Shown here piece after piece: positions 1 to 8,689 of a stretch of DNA of 64,000 bases. Position numbers and translations under genes: made by a program. This stretch comes from Paragonimus westermani (taxonomy: Eukaryota; Platyhelminthes; Trematoda; Plagiorchiida; Troglotrematidae), in contig QNGE01003324.1 in assembly GCA_008508345.1 (NCBI GenBank), positions 1-64,000 on the forward strand, in the 5' to 3' direction. The stretch's first letter is position 1. Each line of letters opens with the position of its first letter. The notes beneath the pieces are model-generated. The model did not search any database, had not been told where the DNA came from, and was given only the letters and a program-made list of their open reading frames with translations.

Positions 1-235
1 CCATACTGTATAAAAATGCTACTCGACTTAGTAAACTCACAGGCGTCGCGTAGAATGTTTTGGCGAGGGCTGGATACTGATCATGGATCAGTAATCCCAC
101 GAATCATTTTGGTAGACAATGTCATCACCAGTAAAGAATCTTAATACGGAATGAAAAAACACGGATACCTCACTGTGCAAGTAAAGGTGACATAATACCT
201 TTTTACATGTGAAACAGAGTACCAGTTAGCCACAT
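1..235. other. Unassigned AT-rich sequence
   Basis: No reading frame of useful length, no recognisable protein motif and no obvious repeat was seen in the first 235 bases. Confidence 0.4.
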
Positions 236-475
236 GAAAAGGACAACCGGGGGTAGATTTCGATGAGAATTCATTTTGCACACCCTCGTCAGAAGGTCTT
301 TGCTTGCCACGGGTTCAGTCTTGAGTACCATGCACGCTCCAGTCAGATTTGTACTTTTAACGGTTTTCTTGTGATCTTATTGCTTTCTTTTTCATCTTAG
401 TCATATATTTACAACTGACGAGGGTGTGCGAAACGAATTCCTATCCTCATTTGTTCCCCCTGGCTTTTCTGTTCC
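236..475. repeat. Imperfect inverted repeat, about 60-bp arms
   Basis: The left arm (about 236-292) and right arm (about 415-475) are imperfect reverse complements separated by about 120 bp. The best-matched core is GCACACCCTCGTCAG at the inner end of the left arm, with its complement at the start of the right arm. An EcoRI-like GAATTC lies at the matching place in both arms. Such a structure fits a small non-autonomous DNA element (MITE-like) or a foldback repeat. No target-site duplication or coding sequence was seen, so the class is not assigned. Confidence 0.55.
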
Positions 476-1479
476 AGAATTTTCGTTTGCCCCTCATTGC
501 CTGGACCAAATATTTATTCGCTCGGTTTATTTAGCCGTGGGGTTCTATGACAGAAGTTGATGTTCATGTGATAGTACATCGCAAACAATGCCCCCACAAG
601 CCGCTTGTCGCACTAGCTGGTTGCAGCGGTATGATCCTATACAATTCACTCATATTTATACTCGATAACGGTAGAAGCAACACTATTCCGTGTTAGTGGG
701 CGTCCCCTGTCCGCCCTCACCTTCGCCGGTAAATTGGAATGTACATATTTTGAGGCAACTGTACTGTACGTTTGTGGTTTCGTCTAGTCATGATCTACCA
801 TACTGCATATCGAATAATTATAGTCCGCAGTCACACCATACTACTCCATTCCAATTTCAACTGGAAAGCAGCCAACCATACCGGACAAACACAAACTAGA
901 AACATTTTTGGCATTCTGCGGGGAAACCTACTCAGATACTCGCAACCCCCATGAGCAGCGTACGAAAGCAGAAGTGAAGTGGACGTTGTCGCGAGGAACG
1001 TCCCCCCAACAGATTTTGTGGGGAAAGTCGATTTTGCATTAACAGTAAAAACATCCACCACATAAGGTGCACACAGGTCAAAAGTTGACAAACTTACTGA
1101 AGATGTGGAGATCAACTGCAGCGGTTCCCTTCACCAATAAGAACCTATCACGTGGTTATGTCAGTGGTGTTACATTTTTGTTCCGGTTGATCGTCAACAG
1201 AAGACGCCCACAGTTCTGCGCAGGATCCAAAATATAGTTTTTTCAATTAGGTTTCTCAACTTACGGCTTATTAGCCATGTCTGACACTTATATTTGTCTC
1301 TGCTGTGTCTGTTATTCGGTGTAATACTGTCCATGTATTCAGCGTGAGAAGAATAGGGTCGAATCCATTGCACAAATCCGTCCATGGTGTTTCAATAATT
1401 CAGACACATTTGTTTTGCTAGCTTGGCTTCTGATCAAAGTACTTCTGGCAAATGATCCTTATTGATTGATCGTAGTGTT
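476..1479. other. Unassigned region, short frames only
   Basis: About 1 kb upstream of the first gypsy remnant. The longest open frame is a 94-codon one on the minus strand at 831-1115. It has no motif I recognise and could be chance. No RNA gene or repeat was identified. Confidence 0.35.
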
Positions 1480-2056
1480 TGCCAGTTCAAAAGTTGTACT
1501 CGCATTATCAGATAAAATCCAGTAATATCGTCAACGTCATTTACCTCAATGTGATGTTCACCTACCTTCATAGAGTTTAACAAAAGAGCCCAGCAGACGC
1601 TCTCTGGAGGAGGCACTGTTGTGGAATCAGTGGTCTATAATCCTCCTTGTAATATCACCACCTAGACGCCATAGCATTGACCTGTAAATAAAATTAACTC
1701 CACTGCGTTTCCTTATACAATCCATGCCGAAGGCTGTTCAAGAAGCACTTCAGAAACGGGAATGTATTGCTAACAGAAGAATTGTTCATTTGAAGCCAGA
1801 TCGGATGCAAGAAGTCTAGATTCTCAATCTGCTGGCGAAGGTTCATAGCACAAGTGCTAATGTATTCGAAACTTTCAGATAGGCTGTTCCTGTTACCGGT
1901 AGGACTCCAGTCAAAGCCCACAGTTTCCGCAATTTGGCCCCTATTAAATCCCTCAAACTTTTAAAGTGCTTGTCAAAATATAATCATCCAAACTTGAAAA
2001 ATTAACTGGTCAACTTGCTCACTCTTCCAAAAAGCGTCTGTGTACAGTAAAATTGT
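1480..2056 (+). repeat. Dispersed repeat copy A, possible 5' LTR
   Basis: This segment is collinear with 33757-34387 in the same orientation. Shared blocks include the sequence starting AGTTGTACTCGCA, a central block around CAATCCATGC, and a 3' block with AACTTGCTCAC. Similarity stops at CAGTAAAATTG/CAGTAAAATCG, about 20 bp before the first recognisable gag sequence. Ending just before gag is what an LTR would do, and copy B standing alone would then be a solo LTR. No clear TG...CA ends or primer-binding site were established, so another repeat class is possible. A 75-codon minus-strand frame (1694-1921) is partly shared between the copies, with a stop in copy B. Confidence 0.55.
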
Positions 2057-2905
2057 ATACCAGCGACTGGTCTCGCGTTGAGTTCTATCTATTCCCGAAA
2101 TACCACATTGGCGTTGCTGCAGTCTTCAGTAAGAATGAATCCAGTGCTTTTCGAAACTTTGGACATTCATTCATCCCCCCGTGATATTCGGGATGCTTTT
2201 GAAAGACTTGAACTATGGTGTAGAGCCACATCCAACTTAAATGAGGAGAAAAATTGGCTTTCTTCCTCTCAAGAGTGAAAAAAGAGGGCTATTTTCTTCT
2301 GAAGAATTTATCTTGTTCAGATTCGCTGATGGATCTCACATATAAGCGCATGACGAAAACACTGCTGGGTCACGACACTCCTGTAAATTTTGGGGTCGCC
2401 GAACGAGCCAAATTTAATATCATGATGCGCCAACCGAACCAGTCCGTGACTTTATTCTCCAGATCTAAACTCAGGCAGCACGGTGTGGTTTTAGTGATCA
2501 CTTGACGGTTCAACTTACTGACCGACTGATCACGGGTATTAATGCACCGGATTTACATAGGCAACTACTGCTACTTCCAAAACCAATGCATCAGAATACC
2601 AAAGTCATCTGTTAGCAGTACGAAGACGTGTATAATAAAGTCCATAGTGGGAGTTCTAGTGAGACTCAGGTCTTGATTAAATCAATGATAAGGCGACCTA
2701 CAGAACACAGTACTTTGCAGCTGTTCAATTCTGCTCATAAATATAGTTCTCGAACAGTTTCTCAAAATTCTTCTCAACAGTCGACACAAATCACTGGCAG
2801 ATTCAGGAATTGTGCCTGATGTGGCAAGAAGGGTTCCAAGTCGAAAAGAAATTGCCAATTTATGATAACTGGTTAAACTGAATTTGTCGCTACATGTGAT
2901 AACAT
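2057..2905 (+). pseudogene. gag: Ty3/gypsy Gag remnant
   Basis: A Gag-like protein can be followed through three reading frames. Frame one (from about 2078) contains the stretch LDIHSSPRDIRDAFERLELW. Frame two (from about 2254) contains LLGHDTPVNFGVAERAKFN. Frame three (from about 2445) contains LTDRLITGINAPDLHRQLLL. The end, near 2800-2870, has a degenerate zinc-knuckle-like CGKKGSKSKRNC. Gag would form the virus-like particle that packages element RNA. At least two frameshifts and several stop codons interrupt it. The start would be near 2078-2135. It is followed directly by a LINE fragment, so the original Gag-protease junction is lost. The Gag assignment is from remembered family resemblance, not a search. 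Confidence 0.75.
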
Positions 2906-3285
2906 GGAGCCCCTTACTTTGACAGTTGCTTCATATACTTCAGGACATTCACTTCACCCCCATCTTGCTCTTATTGCTCAATTCCTGTCAATTTTGCTAA
3001 GCATATATCTTTCTTAGTAGCTAAAACTAGACGAACAATTGGATACATTAAGCACTCATTCTTCCTTCCTGCAGCTTGACTGCATCTTTATGAGCTGTGC
3101 GTACTACCCCAACTTGAGTACTGCGCGATCATATATAGTTACTTGCGCAAGTCTGATAGGCTAGCTCTGGAAAGTCTCCAACGTGCTTTTACGAAAGGTT
3201 TAGTGGGTTATCCGTCTTCTTTGAACTACGGAGAACGCTGCCAGACTCTTGAACTGGATCCTCTTCGGCTACGGCTGCACTTGCG
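2905..3285 (+). mobile_element. CR1-like non-LTR retrotransposon, 3' end of RT ORF
   Basis: One + frame reads LYELCVLPQLEYC, then SDRLALESLQRAFTKGLVGY and LNYGERCQTLELDPLRLR. This is the conserved C-terminal region after the reverse transcriptase palm in CR1/jockey-type LINEs. Only one in-frame stop (TGA near 3078) interrupts the clearer part. The catalytic palm is absent, as expected for a 5'-truncated insertion. It begins right after the gag zinc-knuckle remnant and ends abruptly where Penelope-like sequence starts, so it sits inside the gypsy element. CR1 versus another LINE clade is not certain. Confidence 0.75.
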
Positions 3286-3289
3286 GTCG

Positions 3290-4195
3290 GAAGATGCAAC
3301 CAGTGCTCAATTCTAAGGACTACCAAAAATACACAAAGATGGTGTACCACTACGACCAATCGTTTCTCGACCGGGCACACCAACTTACAATTTGGCAAAA
3401 GACCTATTCAAACGGCTATTATATCTCGTCGACGGATCAGAACATTCCATCAGTAATGCTGTACACTTCTTGAAAAAACTGAAACACGTGAAGACAGAAG
3501 AAGACGAAACATTGATTTCGTCTGATATCACAGCACTCTTCACATCCATTGACCTCACCATAGCCAAAGAGACGCTGCGAAAGCTGTTAGAAGAAATTCG
3601 TCGACCGAATGAATCATTGAAACCGGAGAGCATATGCAATCTCATGGAGCTATGTTTGTCGACGTACTTCAAATTCAATGGCCAAATCTGCCAACGACTT
3701 GAAGGAACTCCAATGGGTTAACCCATATCCGGATTTATCGCAAAGGCGGTCATGCATAGGTTAGAGAATATCGCGCTACCAAAGATCAAATCGAAACTCT
3801 GGGTACGATATGTTGACATTACATTCGTAATCCTCAAACGCTCAATGAATGAGGACACACACAGACTGCTGAACAACGTTTTCAACGATATTATATTTAC
3901 GATGGAGATTGAAACCGACAACCAACTACCGTTCCTAGATGTACTAATCAACCGCAAACCTGATGGAACACTGGGGAGCTCAGTTGATTGGAAAGACACA
4001 CACGGACCATCTCCTTAGTTTTCGCAGCAACCACCCAGTCTGCCACAAGAGAAGCGGCATTTGAACCCTGTTCAAACGAGCTGAAACACACTGCAGTACC
4101 ACTGTTCCCATCCACCAGAAACTCCCACATGCACTTAAAGCCAGTAAGAATATACATCAATTCAAACGAAGCTAAGAAATTTTCTTGACATATGC
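3290..4195 (+). mobile_element. Penelope-like element, reverse transcriptase fragment
   Basis: The + frame shows Penelope-type RT motifs in order: GLPKIHKDGVPLRPIVSRPG (about 3315-3375), SSDITALFTSID (about 3520-3552), EGTPMG-stop-PISGF (about 3702-3735), WVRYVDITFVI (3800-3832), and QLPFLDVLINR (about 3924-3956). After a frameshift near 4000, FRSNHPVCHKRSG follows. PLE RTs are related to telomerase RT and copy element RNA at the target site. The second catalytic aspartate of the YVDD box is isoleucine here (3818-3820), TAA at 3719-3721 interrupts the PMG/PIS motif, and the GIY-YIG endonuclease end is missing. It is dead. It is joined directly to the LINE fragment upstream and lies between the gypsy gag and protease. 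Confidence 0.9.
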
Positions 4196-4878
4196 TGACA
4201 TATGATTGTACACAAATATAAGCCTCTTCCTATCCTAAGAGACGACCTGATGATATTGCCGTTTTGCTAAACATCTTTTTCATCCTAAATAACGGCCGTA
4301 AATACTAAATCGACAACATTGCATAACTTCCGGAAAATCAAAATCGTGTACTGGTTGGACAGTTCGCGAGGTCCGTGAAATTCCGCCGATTTGAGGAAAT
4401 AGCGGAGTCCAGTTCAGAAGATCGTCCACATCTAAGGAAAAATTCATCTTCCCAAAAGTCTCCACATATTTCTCCAAGGCCGTCTACATCAACTGATGGT
4501 GAACTTCTTCGACTGTTCATTTTCTACATCCCGAAAAATTTGTTTTCTGGCATGACCTGGAACATAAGGCCAACGTTGACACTGTGAAGCAGGAATTGAT
4601 GTAACAACCCAAACTTTTTTATCTAACATTCAAAATTTTGAGAACTATCGTTTCAGAAGCAAGTAAGCCAAATGCCCGTTCAAAAACTAGAGATTTTCTC
4701 TATTATTTTGTCCGTTTTATTACTCTATTTCCCTAATTGGTGTTTTGTACAATTAACAATTATGTGTACGGTATGGGGTTCACGTTAAAATGTGTGTACT
4801 GATCACGCTTATCCAAACGTGTTTTTCACAGATGCATTAAGAAATATGCCATCATTATTGACAGTTGTAGTAGTAGTA
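4196..4878. other. Unassigned spacer between PLE fragment and protease remnant
   Basis: A 70-codon frame at 4375-4587 is serine- and proline-rich. By position it could be the gag-to-protease linker of the gypsy element, but no motif supports this. Confidence 0.35.
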
Positions 4879-5110
4879 CGTGGCAGAAGGCATGAATTTG
4901 TTGTTGACACTAGCTGTGTAGAATCTATTATACCATAAATACATTTACCACAGTTCTATCCAAATTACATAATACATCCTTGTTCTGAACCATACGAGGT
5001 ACAACTGGTTATTTCCTTCCTGCTTCGGATACAATCACTATTCCGATCTTTAACGAATAATCCAAGCCAATTGATTGCACCTTTGTTGGTGCTCACCATA
5101 ACCCATCCAC
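4879..5110 (+). pseudogene. pro: Gypsy aspartic protease remnant
   Basis: One + frame reads HEFVVDTSCVESIIP and then meets a stop near 4935. The hydrophobic run plus DT(S/G) plus I(I/V)P pattern resembles the catalytic loop and flap start of a retropepsin, which would cleave the Gag-Pol polyprotein. The glycine of the DTG active-site triad is not present: GAC ACT AGC at 4906-4914 encodes DTS. The frame continues after the stop without a clear second motif. The call depends mostly on position, between Gag and RT. Confidence 0.55.
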
Positions 5111-5226
5111 TTTTCCGCAAAAGGTTTTAAAAACGCTTTAAATCCAGGTTTCCTTGCTTGTTCCACCGAGTATGTCCACACGATTGATAGAACTAAGCCT
5201 CAAATGCTCGAAGGCCACTGGCGGTT

Positions 5227-5515
5227 AAATTAGAAATAAATGGTGGTCGGGTTTTTCTGGAACGTCGTATAATTCCTCATGGACTCCGTGAAACGGTAAG
5301 TAAGGTGCTCAAAGAAGTGCGTTATTGAGCTTATTGTTTCATCCTCCTGGGCCACGCCGACTGAAACCCTTGAAGTCTGATTGGAAAACTCTGCGTGTAT
5401 GTAGCGATAATCGATTTACTGTAAAGCAATGCATAAAACAAGATACATGTACTACTACTGAACCTGAGGACATTCTGAACACGCTTCAAAATACACTTGA
5501 AGGATGCACATCTAC
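5227..5515 (+). pseudogene. Gypsy reverse transcriptase, N-terminal part only
   Basis: The region reads GRVFLERRIIPHGLRETVSK (from about 5244), then after a frame change TPLKSDWKTLRVC-like sequence (LKPLKSDWKTLRVCSDNRFT, about 5358-5417) and TTTEPEDILNTLQN (about 5452-5494). These fit the fingers of a Ty3/gypsy RT just before the catalytic aspartates. The palm with the (Y/F)xDD box is absent: the sequence passes from this point almost directly into RNase H. The loss is an internal deletion, not simple 5' truncation. Confidence 0.75.
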
Positions 5516-5530
5516 AAATTCTTTTGGATA

Positions 5531-5857
5531 AGACAACAATGCCGACTTAATGCAGCAGAAAGGGGTTATGCTCAGACACCCCGTGAAGATATGGCGGTAT
5601 ACTGGGCGGTAAAGCGATTTCGTAAGTATCTGTTTGGGATACCATTCAAGATTGTGTCGCATCATGAAACACTGAAATTCATCTATAATTCCGACAAGTC
5701 ATTGGCACGGTTATCAACAGTCATGGTTCAAGGATGGAGCACAGCACTCAGTATATATGACTATACCATAGTGCACAAATCAGCCAACCAAATCAAACTG
5801 GTGGATTACGTGTCACGTGTTCCAATTACATCTGAGCGAGCATCTAGAAATGATTGA
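5531..5857 (+). pseudogene. Gypsy RNase H remnant
   Basis: A 117-codon open frame (5504-5857) contains YAQTPREDMAVYWAVKRFRK, then YLFGIPFKIVSHHETLKF, then IYDYTIVHKSANQIKLVDYV with the characteristic VSR end. This matches the Ty3/gypsy RNase H that removes RNA from the RNA:DNA hybrid. The family normally has Asp before His-Glu in the SDHE-type motif; here it is SHHE, so a catalytic aspartate appears lost. It is the longest uninterrupted piece of this element and leads into integrase within about 40 bp. Confidence 0.85.
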
Positions 5858-6860
5858 CTTCTAATCCAGCCTCTACCGGTTATTAGAACAGAGTTGATTC
5901 GCGATATTGAATGTTATTTTTCACCCATCCTCAGTGCGCTACGACGTGGATAGATCTCACAAGGCAGACGAAAATTTTCTACAATTTTTGTGTGCCGGGA
6001 TGAATTATCAGTCACCCCAGATGGATTATTGTGCTTGAATGACAGAATTGTTATACCTCTGAATCTTCCTGGAGCTGTTCTATAAGATCTATATTCTGGA
6101 CATCTTGCAGTTAAAAAGATGAAAGTGAGTGGTTTCCATTAGAAGTGGAGGGAAGCGGCATTCACAACAGCACCTACTGGAGAATCCTTGGTGAACGCAA
6201 TCAAAAGTATATTCAGCAGAGGAGGTATCCCTATTGTGTAAAGGACTGGCAATGATACCCATTTCACTGCCAGCCTACTAACTACTTGGCCCAGCTGCAC
6301 TGGATTCAAGTATTTGTTTACTCCTGCTCGACAACCTTGCTCTAAGGGTCACGCTGAAACATTTTTAAAACATTCAAAGGTGTTATAGAATCTCGCAAGT
6401 CTACTACATTCAGAGGCCTTGCAAAAGGTGTTGATAACTTCTTGCTACAATATCGTAATGTCTGGCATTCCACTACACATGAAAGTCCCGCAAACCATTT
6501 TAAAGAACGGTCATTGAGGTCAAACTTGATGTGTATTCAGTCCTTTGCAGTTACCTTTCTATCGTGGTATTGACTAAAAACCGTCACCTGGTTTATTTCT
6601 AAAGAATCTTGGAAAATGCTTATACCGAAATCTAGTTGTTGATGTTTCATCTGTACACAATCGACACGTGAATCAGATACGTTTTGAGAATACAGGTCAG
6701 TATGTTCCAAATTCTGGTGTGACTTTAGACAATCATGAATCCGTTCTAGATTCGAACTTGAAGCAAGAAATTCGAAGCATCATTCGAAGGTCCTCGAGGC
6801 TGCAAATGAATCCCAGAATTGATTTTAAGAAACCGCAATACCATTCAACGTGTGACGGAT
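5858..6860 (+). pseudogene. Gypsy integrase remnant with internal deletion
   Basis: The pre-integrase region reads RRKFSTIFVCRDELSVTPDG and LYSGHLAVKKMK (about 6087-6126). The sequence then jumps to REAAFTTAPTGESLVNAIK (about 6151). The Cys half of the HHCC zinc finger and the first core aspartate are therefore missing. The second catalytic position reads TGNDTHFT (about 6245-6268), where the family usually has DNGT; the aspartate is changed. The third position, GHAETF, keeps its Glu (6356-6358). A C-terminal frame at 6668-6862 (64 codons) includes RRSSRLQMNPR. Stops near 6240 and 6390 break the frame. Integrase would insert the cDNA; this one cannot. Confidence 0.8.
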
Positions 6861-8689
6861 AAGATTGATGTCATTGAGCATACATTTCCGCCTCAACTAA
6901 TGAAGGTCAGGTTGTGCACATGTTGATACGGCGCGAACTTTTAATACAACAGCGTGGTTATCATTCATTCCCTGTGATCTACACACGAGTTAGGAAAATA
7001 TCAAAGTTATCCAACTTCGTGTGCACAAAAGAGCTTTGAACAGGCGCTCAATTTTCATGATCAACCACGCACACCACGACCGATCAAAGCGCCACGGTTT
7101 CAGCTACGTCGCAATCGTGACATAATCGCATCAAAGCGTTGTTTCCGTGTGTGCTAATGACGTGTCTGACCTCACTTGAACTTGTCACTTGTTTTGTGCG
7201 ATGTGCCCTGACAACTCTGTTTCATATAAATGTATTTTGCCCGATGTTGAATATCCGAAAACGAGCTTGTTCGCTACAACATTTTTGGGGCACCATCCTG
7301 CTATTCTTGCGACCATTAAATGGGTTTGGAACGCTTGACCTGTCTAAGTTATCCAACCGTAAGCCAGTTACAAATGGCAATTGTTTACTGGAAACCATTA
7401 GCAGCACGAATGAATAAATTGTCGCTGAATTTACAGCACAAACCTACACGGAGTCAAGCGTACAGAAATAAGTAAGCTGGGAAACACGGTCGTAGCCTGG
7501 CTCCTTGGAGGAACTACACGGTTGGTAGTCACGGCAACGTTATTCGAATTTTTATTTGGTGTCTCGAGTGCTGGAGTTCTCTTAGGTAACGTGATAAAAT
7601 ACCGTTTACGTTAGCCTACAGCAAGACAGCGATAACGAAGGGTATGTGATCTTTTTGCCGCATGCTACATCATTGACATATGGCAGCTTATTCACTGTAC
7701 CGCGTGGCCATTACAGCAATACCGAGGCACCGATAGTCTTTATCCCGTAAAGTTTCTTGGTGGCTTACAGATTGTCGACGATCAATCTACGGCTACTGAA
7801 AGTGCACCCGTTCGGACGCGTCTAATTCGGACAGTCAGGTGCCCCTATAACCAGAGCGCCATTACTTCATGGTCGTGCACCTCGCGCTCGCGCATTCAAT
7901 TATATTTCATCAATTGCGCCCCAACCAGTTTCGTTGTTAAAGGAGGAGGTATGCAATGGTGATGTAGGTAATCTTGTTAGTTGTTGCATATAAAAACGTT
8001 AATCATTTATGCACCAAAGCTTCGTCAGCTCATCTCAGTGCTGTTTGCCACCGGTGCACCAATTTGAGAGGGGGTTGGCTTTTGCAGAGGCCCTGCCACC
8101 TTGCAATGTAACACGCGGAACGGATGCGTGCAGCCAAACAGAATGGACGCGACAGAAAACGGAATGAACACATGAAATAGGTTTGAGTGCATGACGTAAA
8201 AGCGGTAATGCAAGCAAGCGATGGGGAAACGAATGAATCGGTGAACGTTCACCTAAAAGCAAGCTGCGCCACCGGTTAAGCTGAAGACGTGGAACGCGTC
8301 AACAAAACCAACTTTTGAAACTGTCAGTGACATTAAGGTATCGCACACATTTCTGTTGCCACCAGGGACAATAACTGTCACGATGGATCCAGTTTGCTAC
8401 CTCCACATCCGTTAATTCTCTTTATCAACATCCCAAAAAATGTAGTCCGTTCACAGGAGAAAAGTGCTTCCAGCGAACGCTACCCCTTCGCTTTATTGTG
8501 GAAATTTTGGAAGATGAGTTCCTGCGAATATAGCGTAACCAGAAGCTGATTGTAAACCCCGTAGCGTCCATCATTTGTGTTTGCTTCCAAAAGCAGTAGG
8601 CGACGTTTTTGCATGAACTGCTTACTGCGTGTTAATTGTGAACTTGTCGATGGCTGGCATACCTGGAATCGAGTAAATGTATGCATAGG
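6861..8689. other. Unassigned region between gypsy and RTE-like elements
   Basis: No recognised protein. A 92-codon + frame at 7139-7417 has no known motif. A TATAAAA sequence at about 7989-7995, followed by CATCTCAGT-like sequence about 40 bp on, could be a promoter or an LTR fragment. There is no second copy in the window to test this. The region looks somewhat richer in GC than the long AT-rich stretches elsewhere, which would suit transposon-derived DNA. Confidence 0.3.

Larger units (their letters stand above)
1480..6870 (+). mobile_element. Decayed Ty3/gypsy LTR retrotransposon with nested LINE and PLE fragments
   Basis: Remnants lie in the canonical Ty3/gypsy order on the + strand: a possible LTR-like repeat (1480-2056), gag (2057-2905), protease (about 4879-5110), RT N-terminus (about 5227-5515), RNase H (about 5531-5857) and integrase (about 5858-6860). 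Every domain carries frameshifts and stop codons, and two large internal parts are missing (the RT palm, and the integrase zinc-finger end with the start of the core). Between gag and protease lie fragments of two unrelated retroelements, a CR1-like LINE and a Penelope-like RT. A 3' LTR was not recognised downstream of integrase. The element cannot be active. The family call rests on domain order and motif resemblance; no named family is assigned. Confidence 0.85.

Noticed and set aside
1694..1921. Minus-strand 75-codon frame that seems conserved in the repeat copy at 34 kb
   Set aside because: Protein similarity between the copies is no better than expected from DNA similarity, and copy B has an in-frame stop. 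There is no sign of selection.
7980..8060. TATAAAA at about 7989 as an LTR promoter for the gypsy element
   Set aside because: No second copy of this region in the window and no clear LTR ends; a TATA-like word is expected by chance here.
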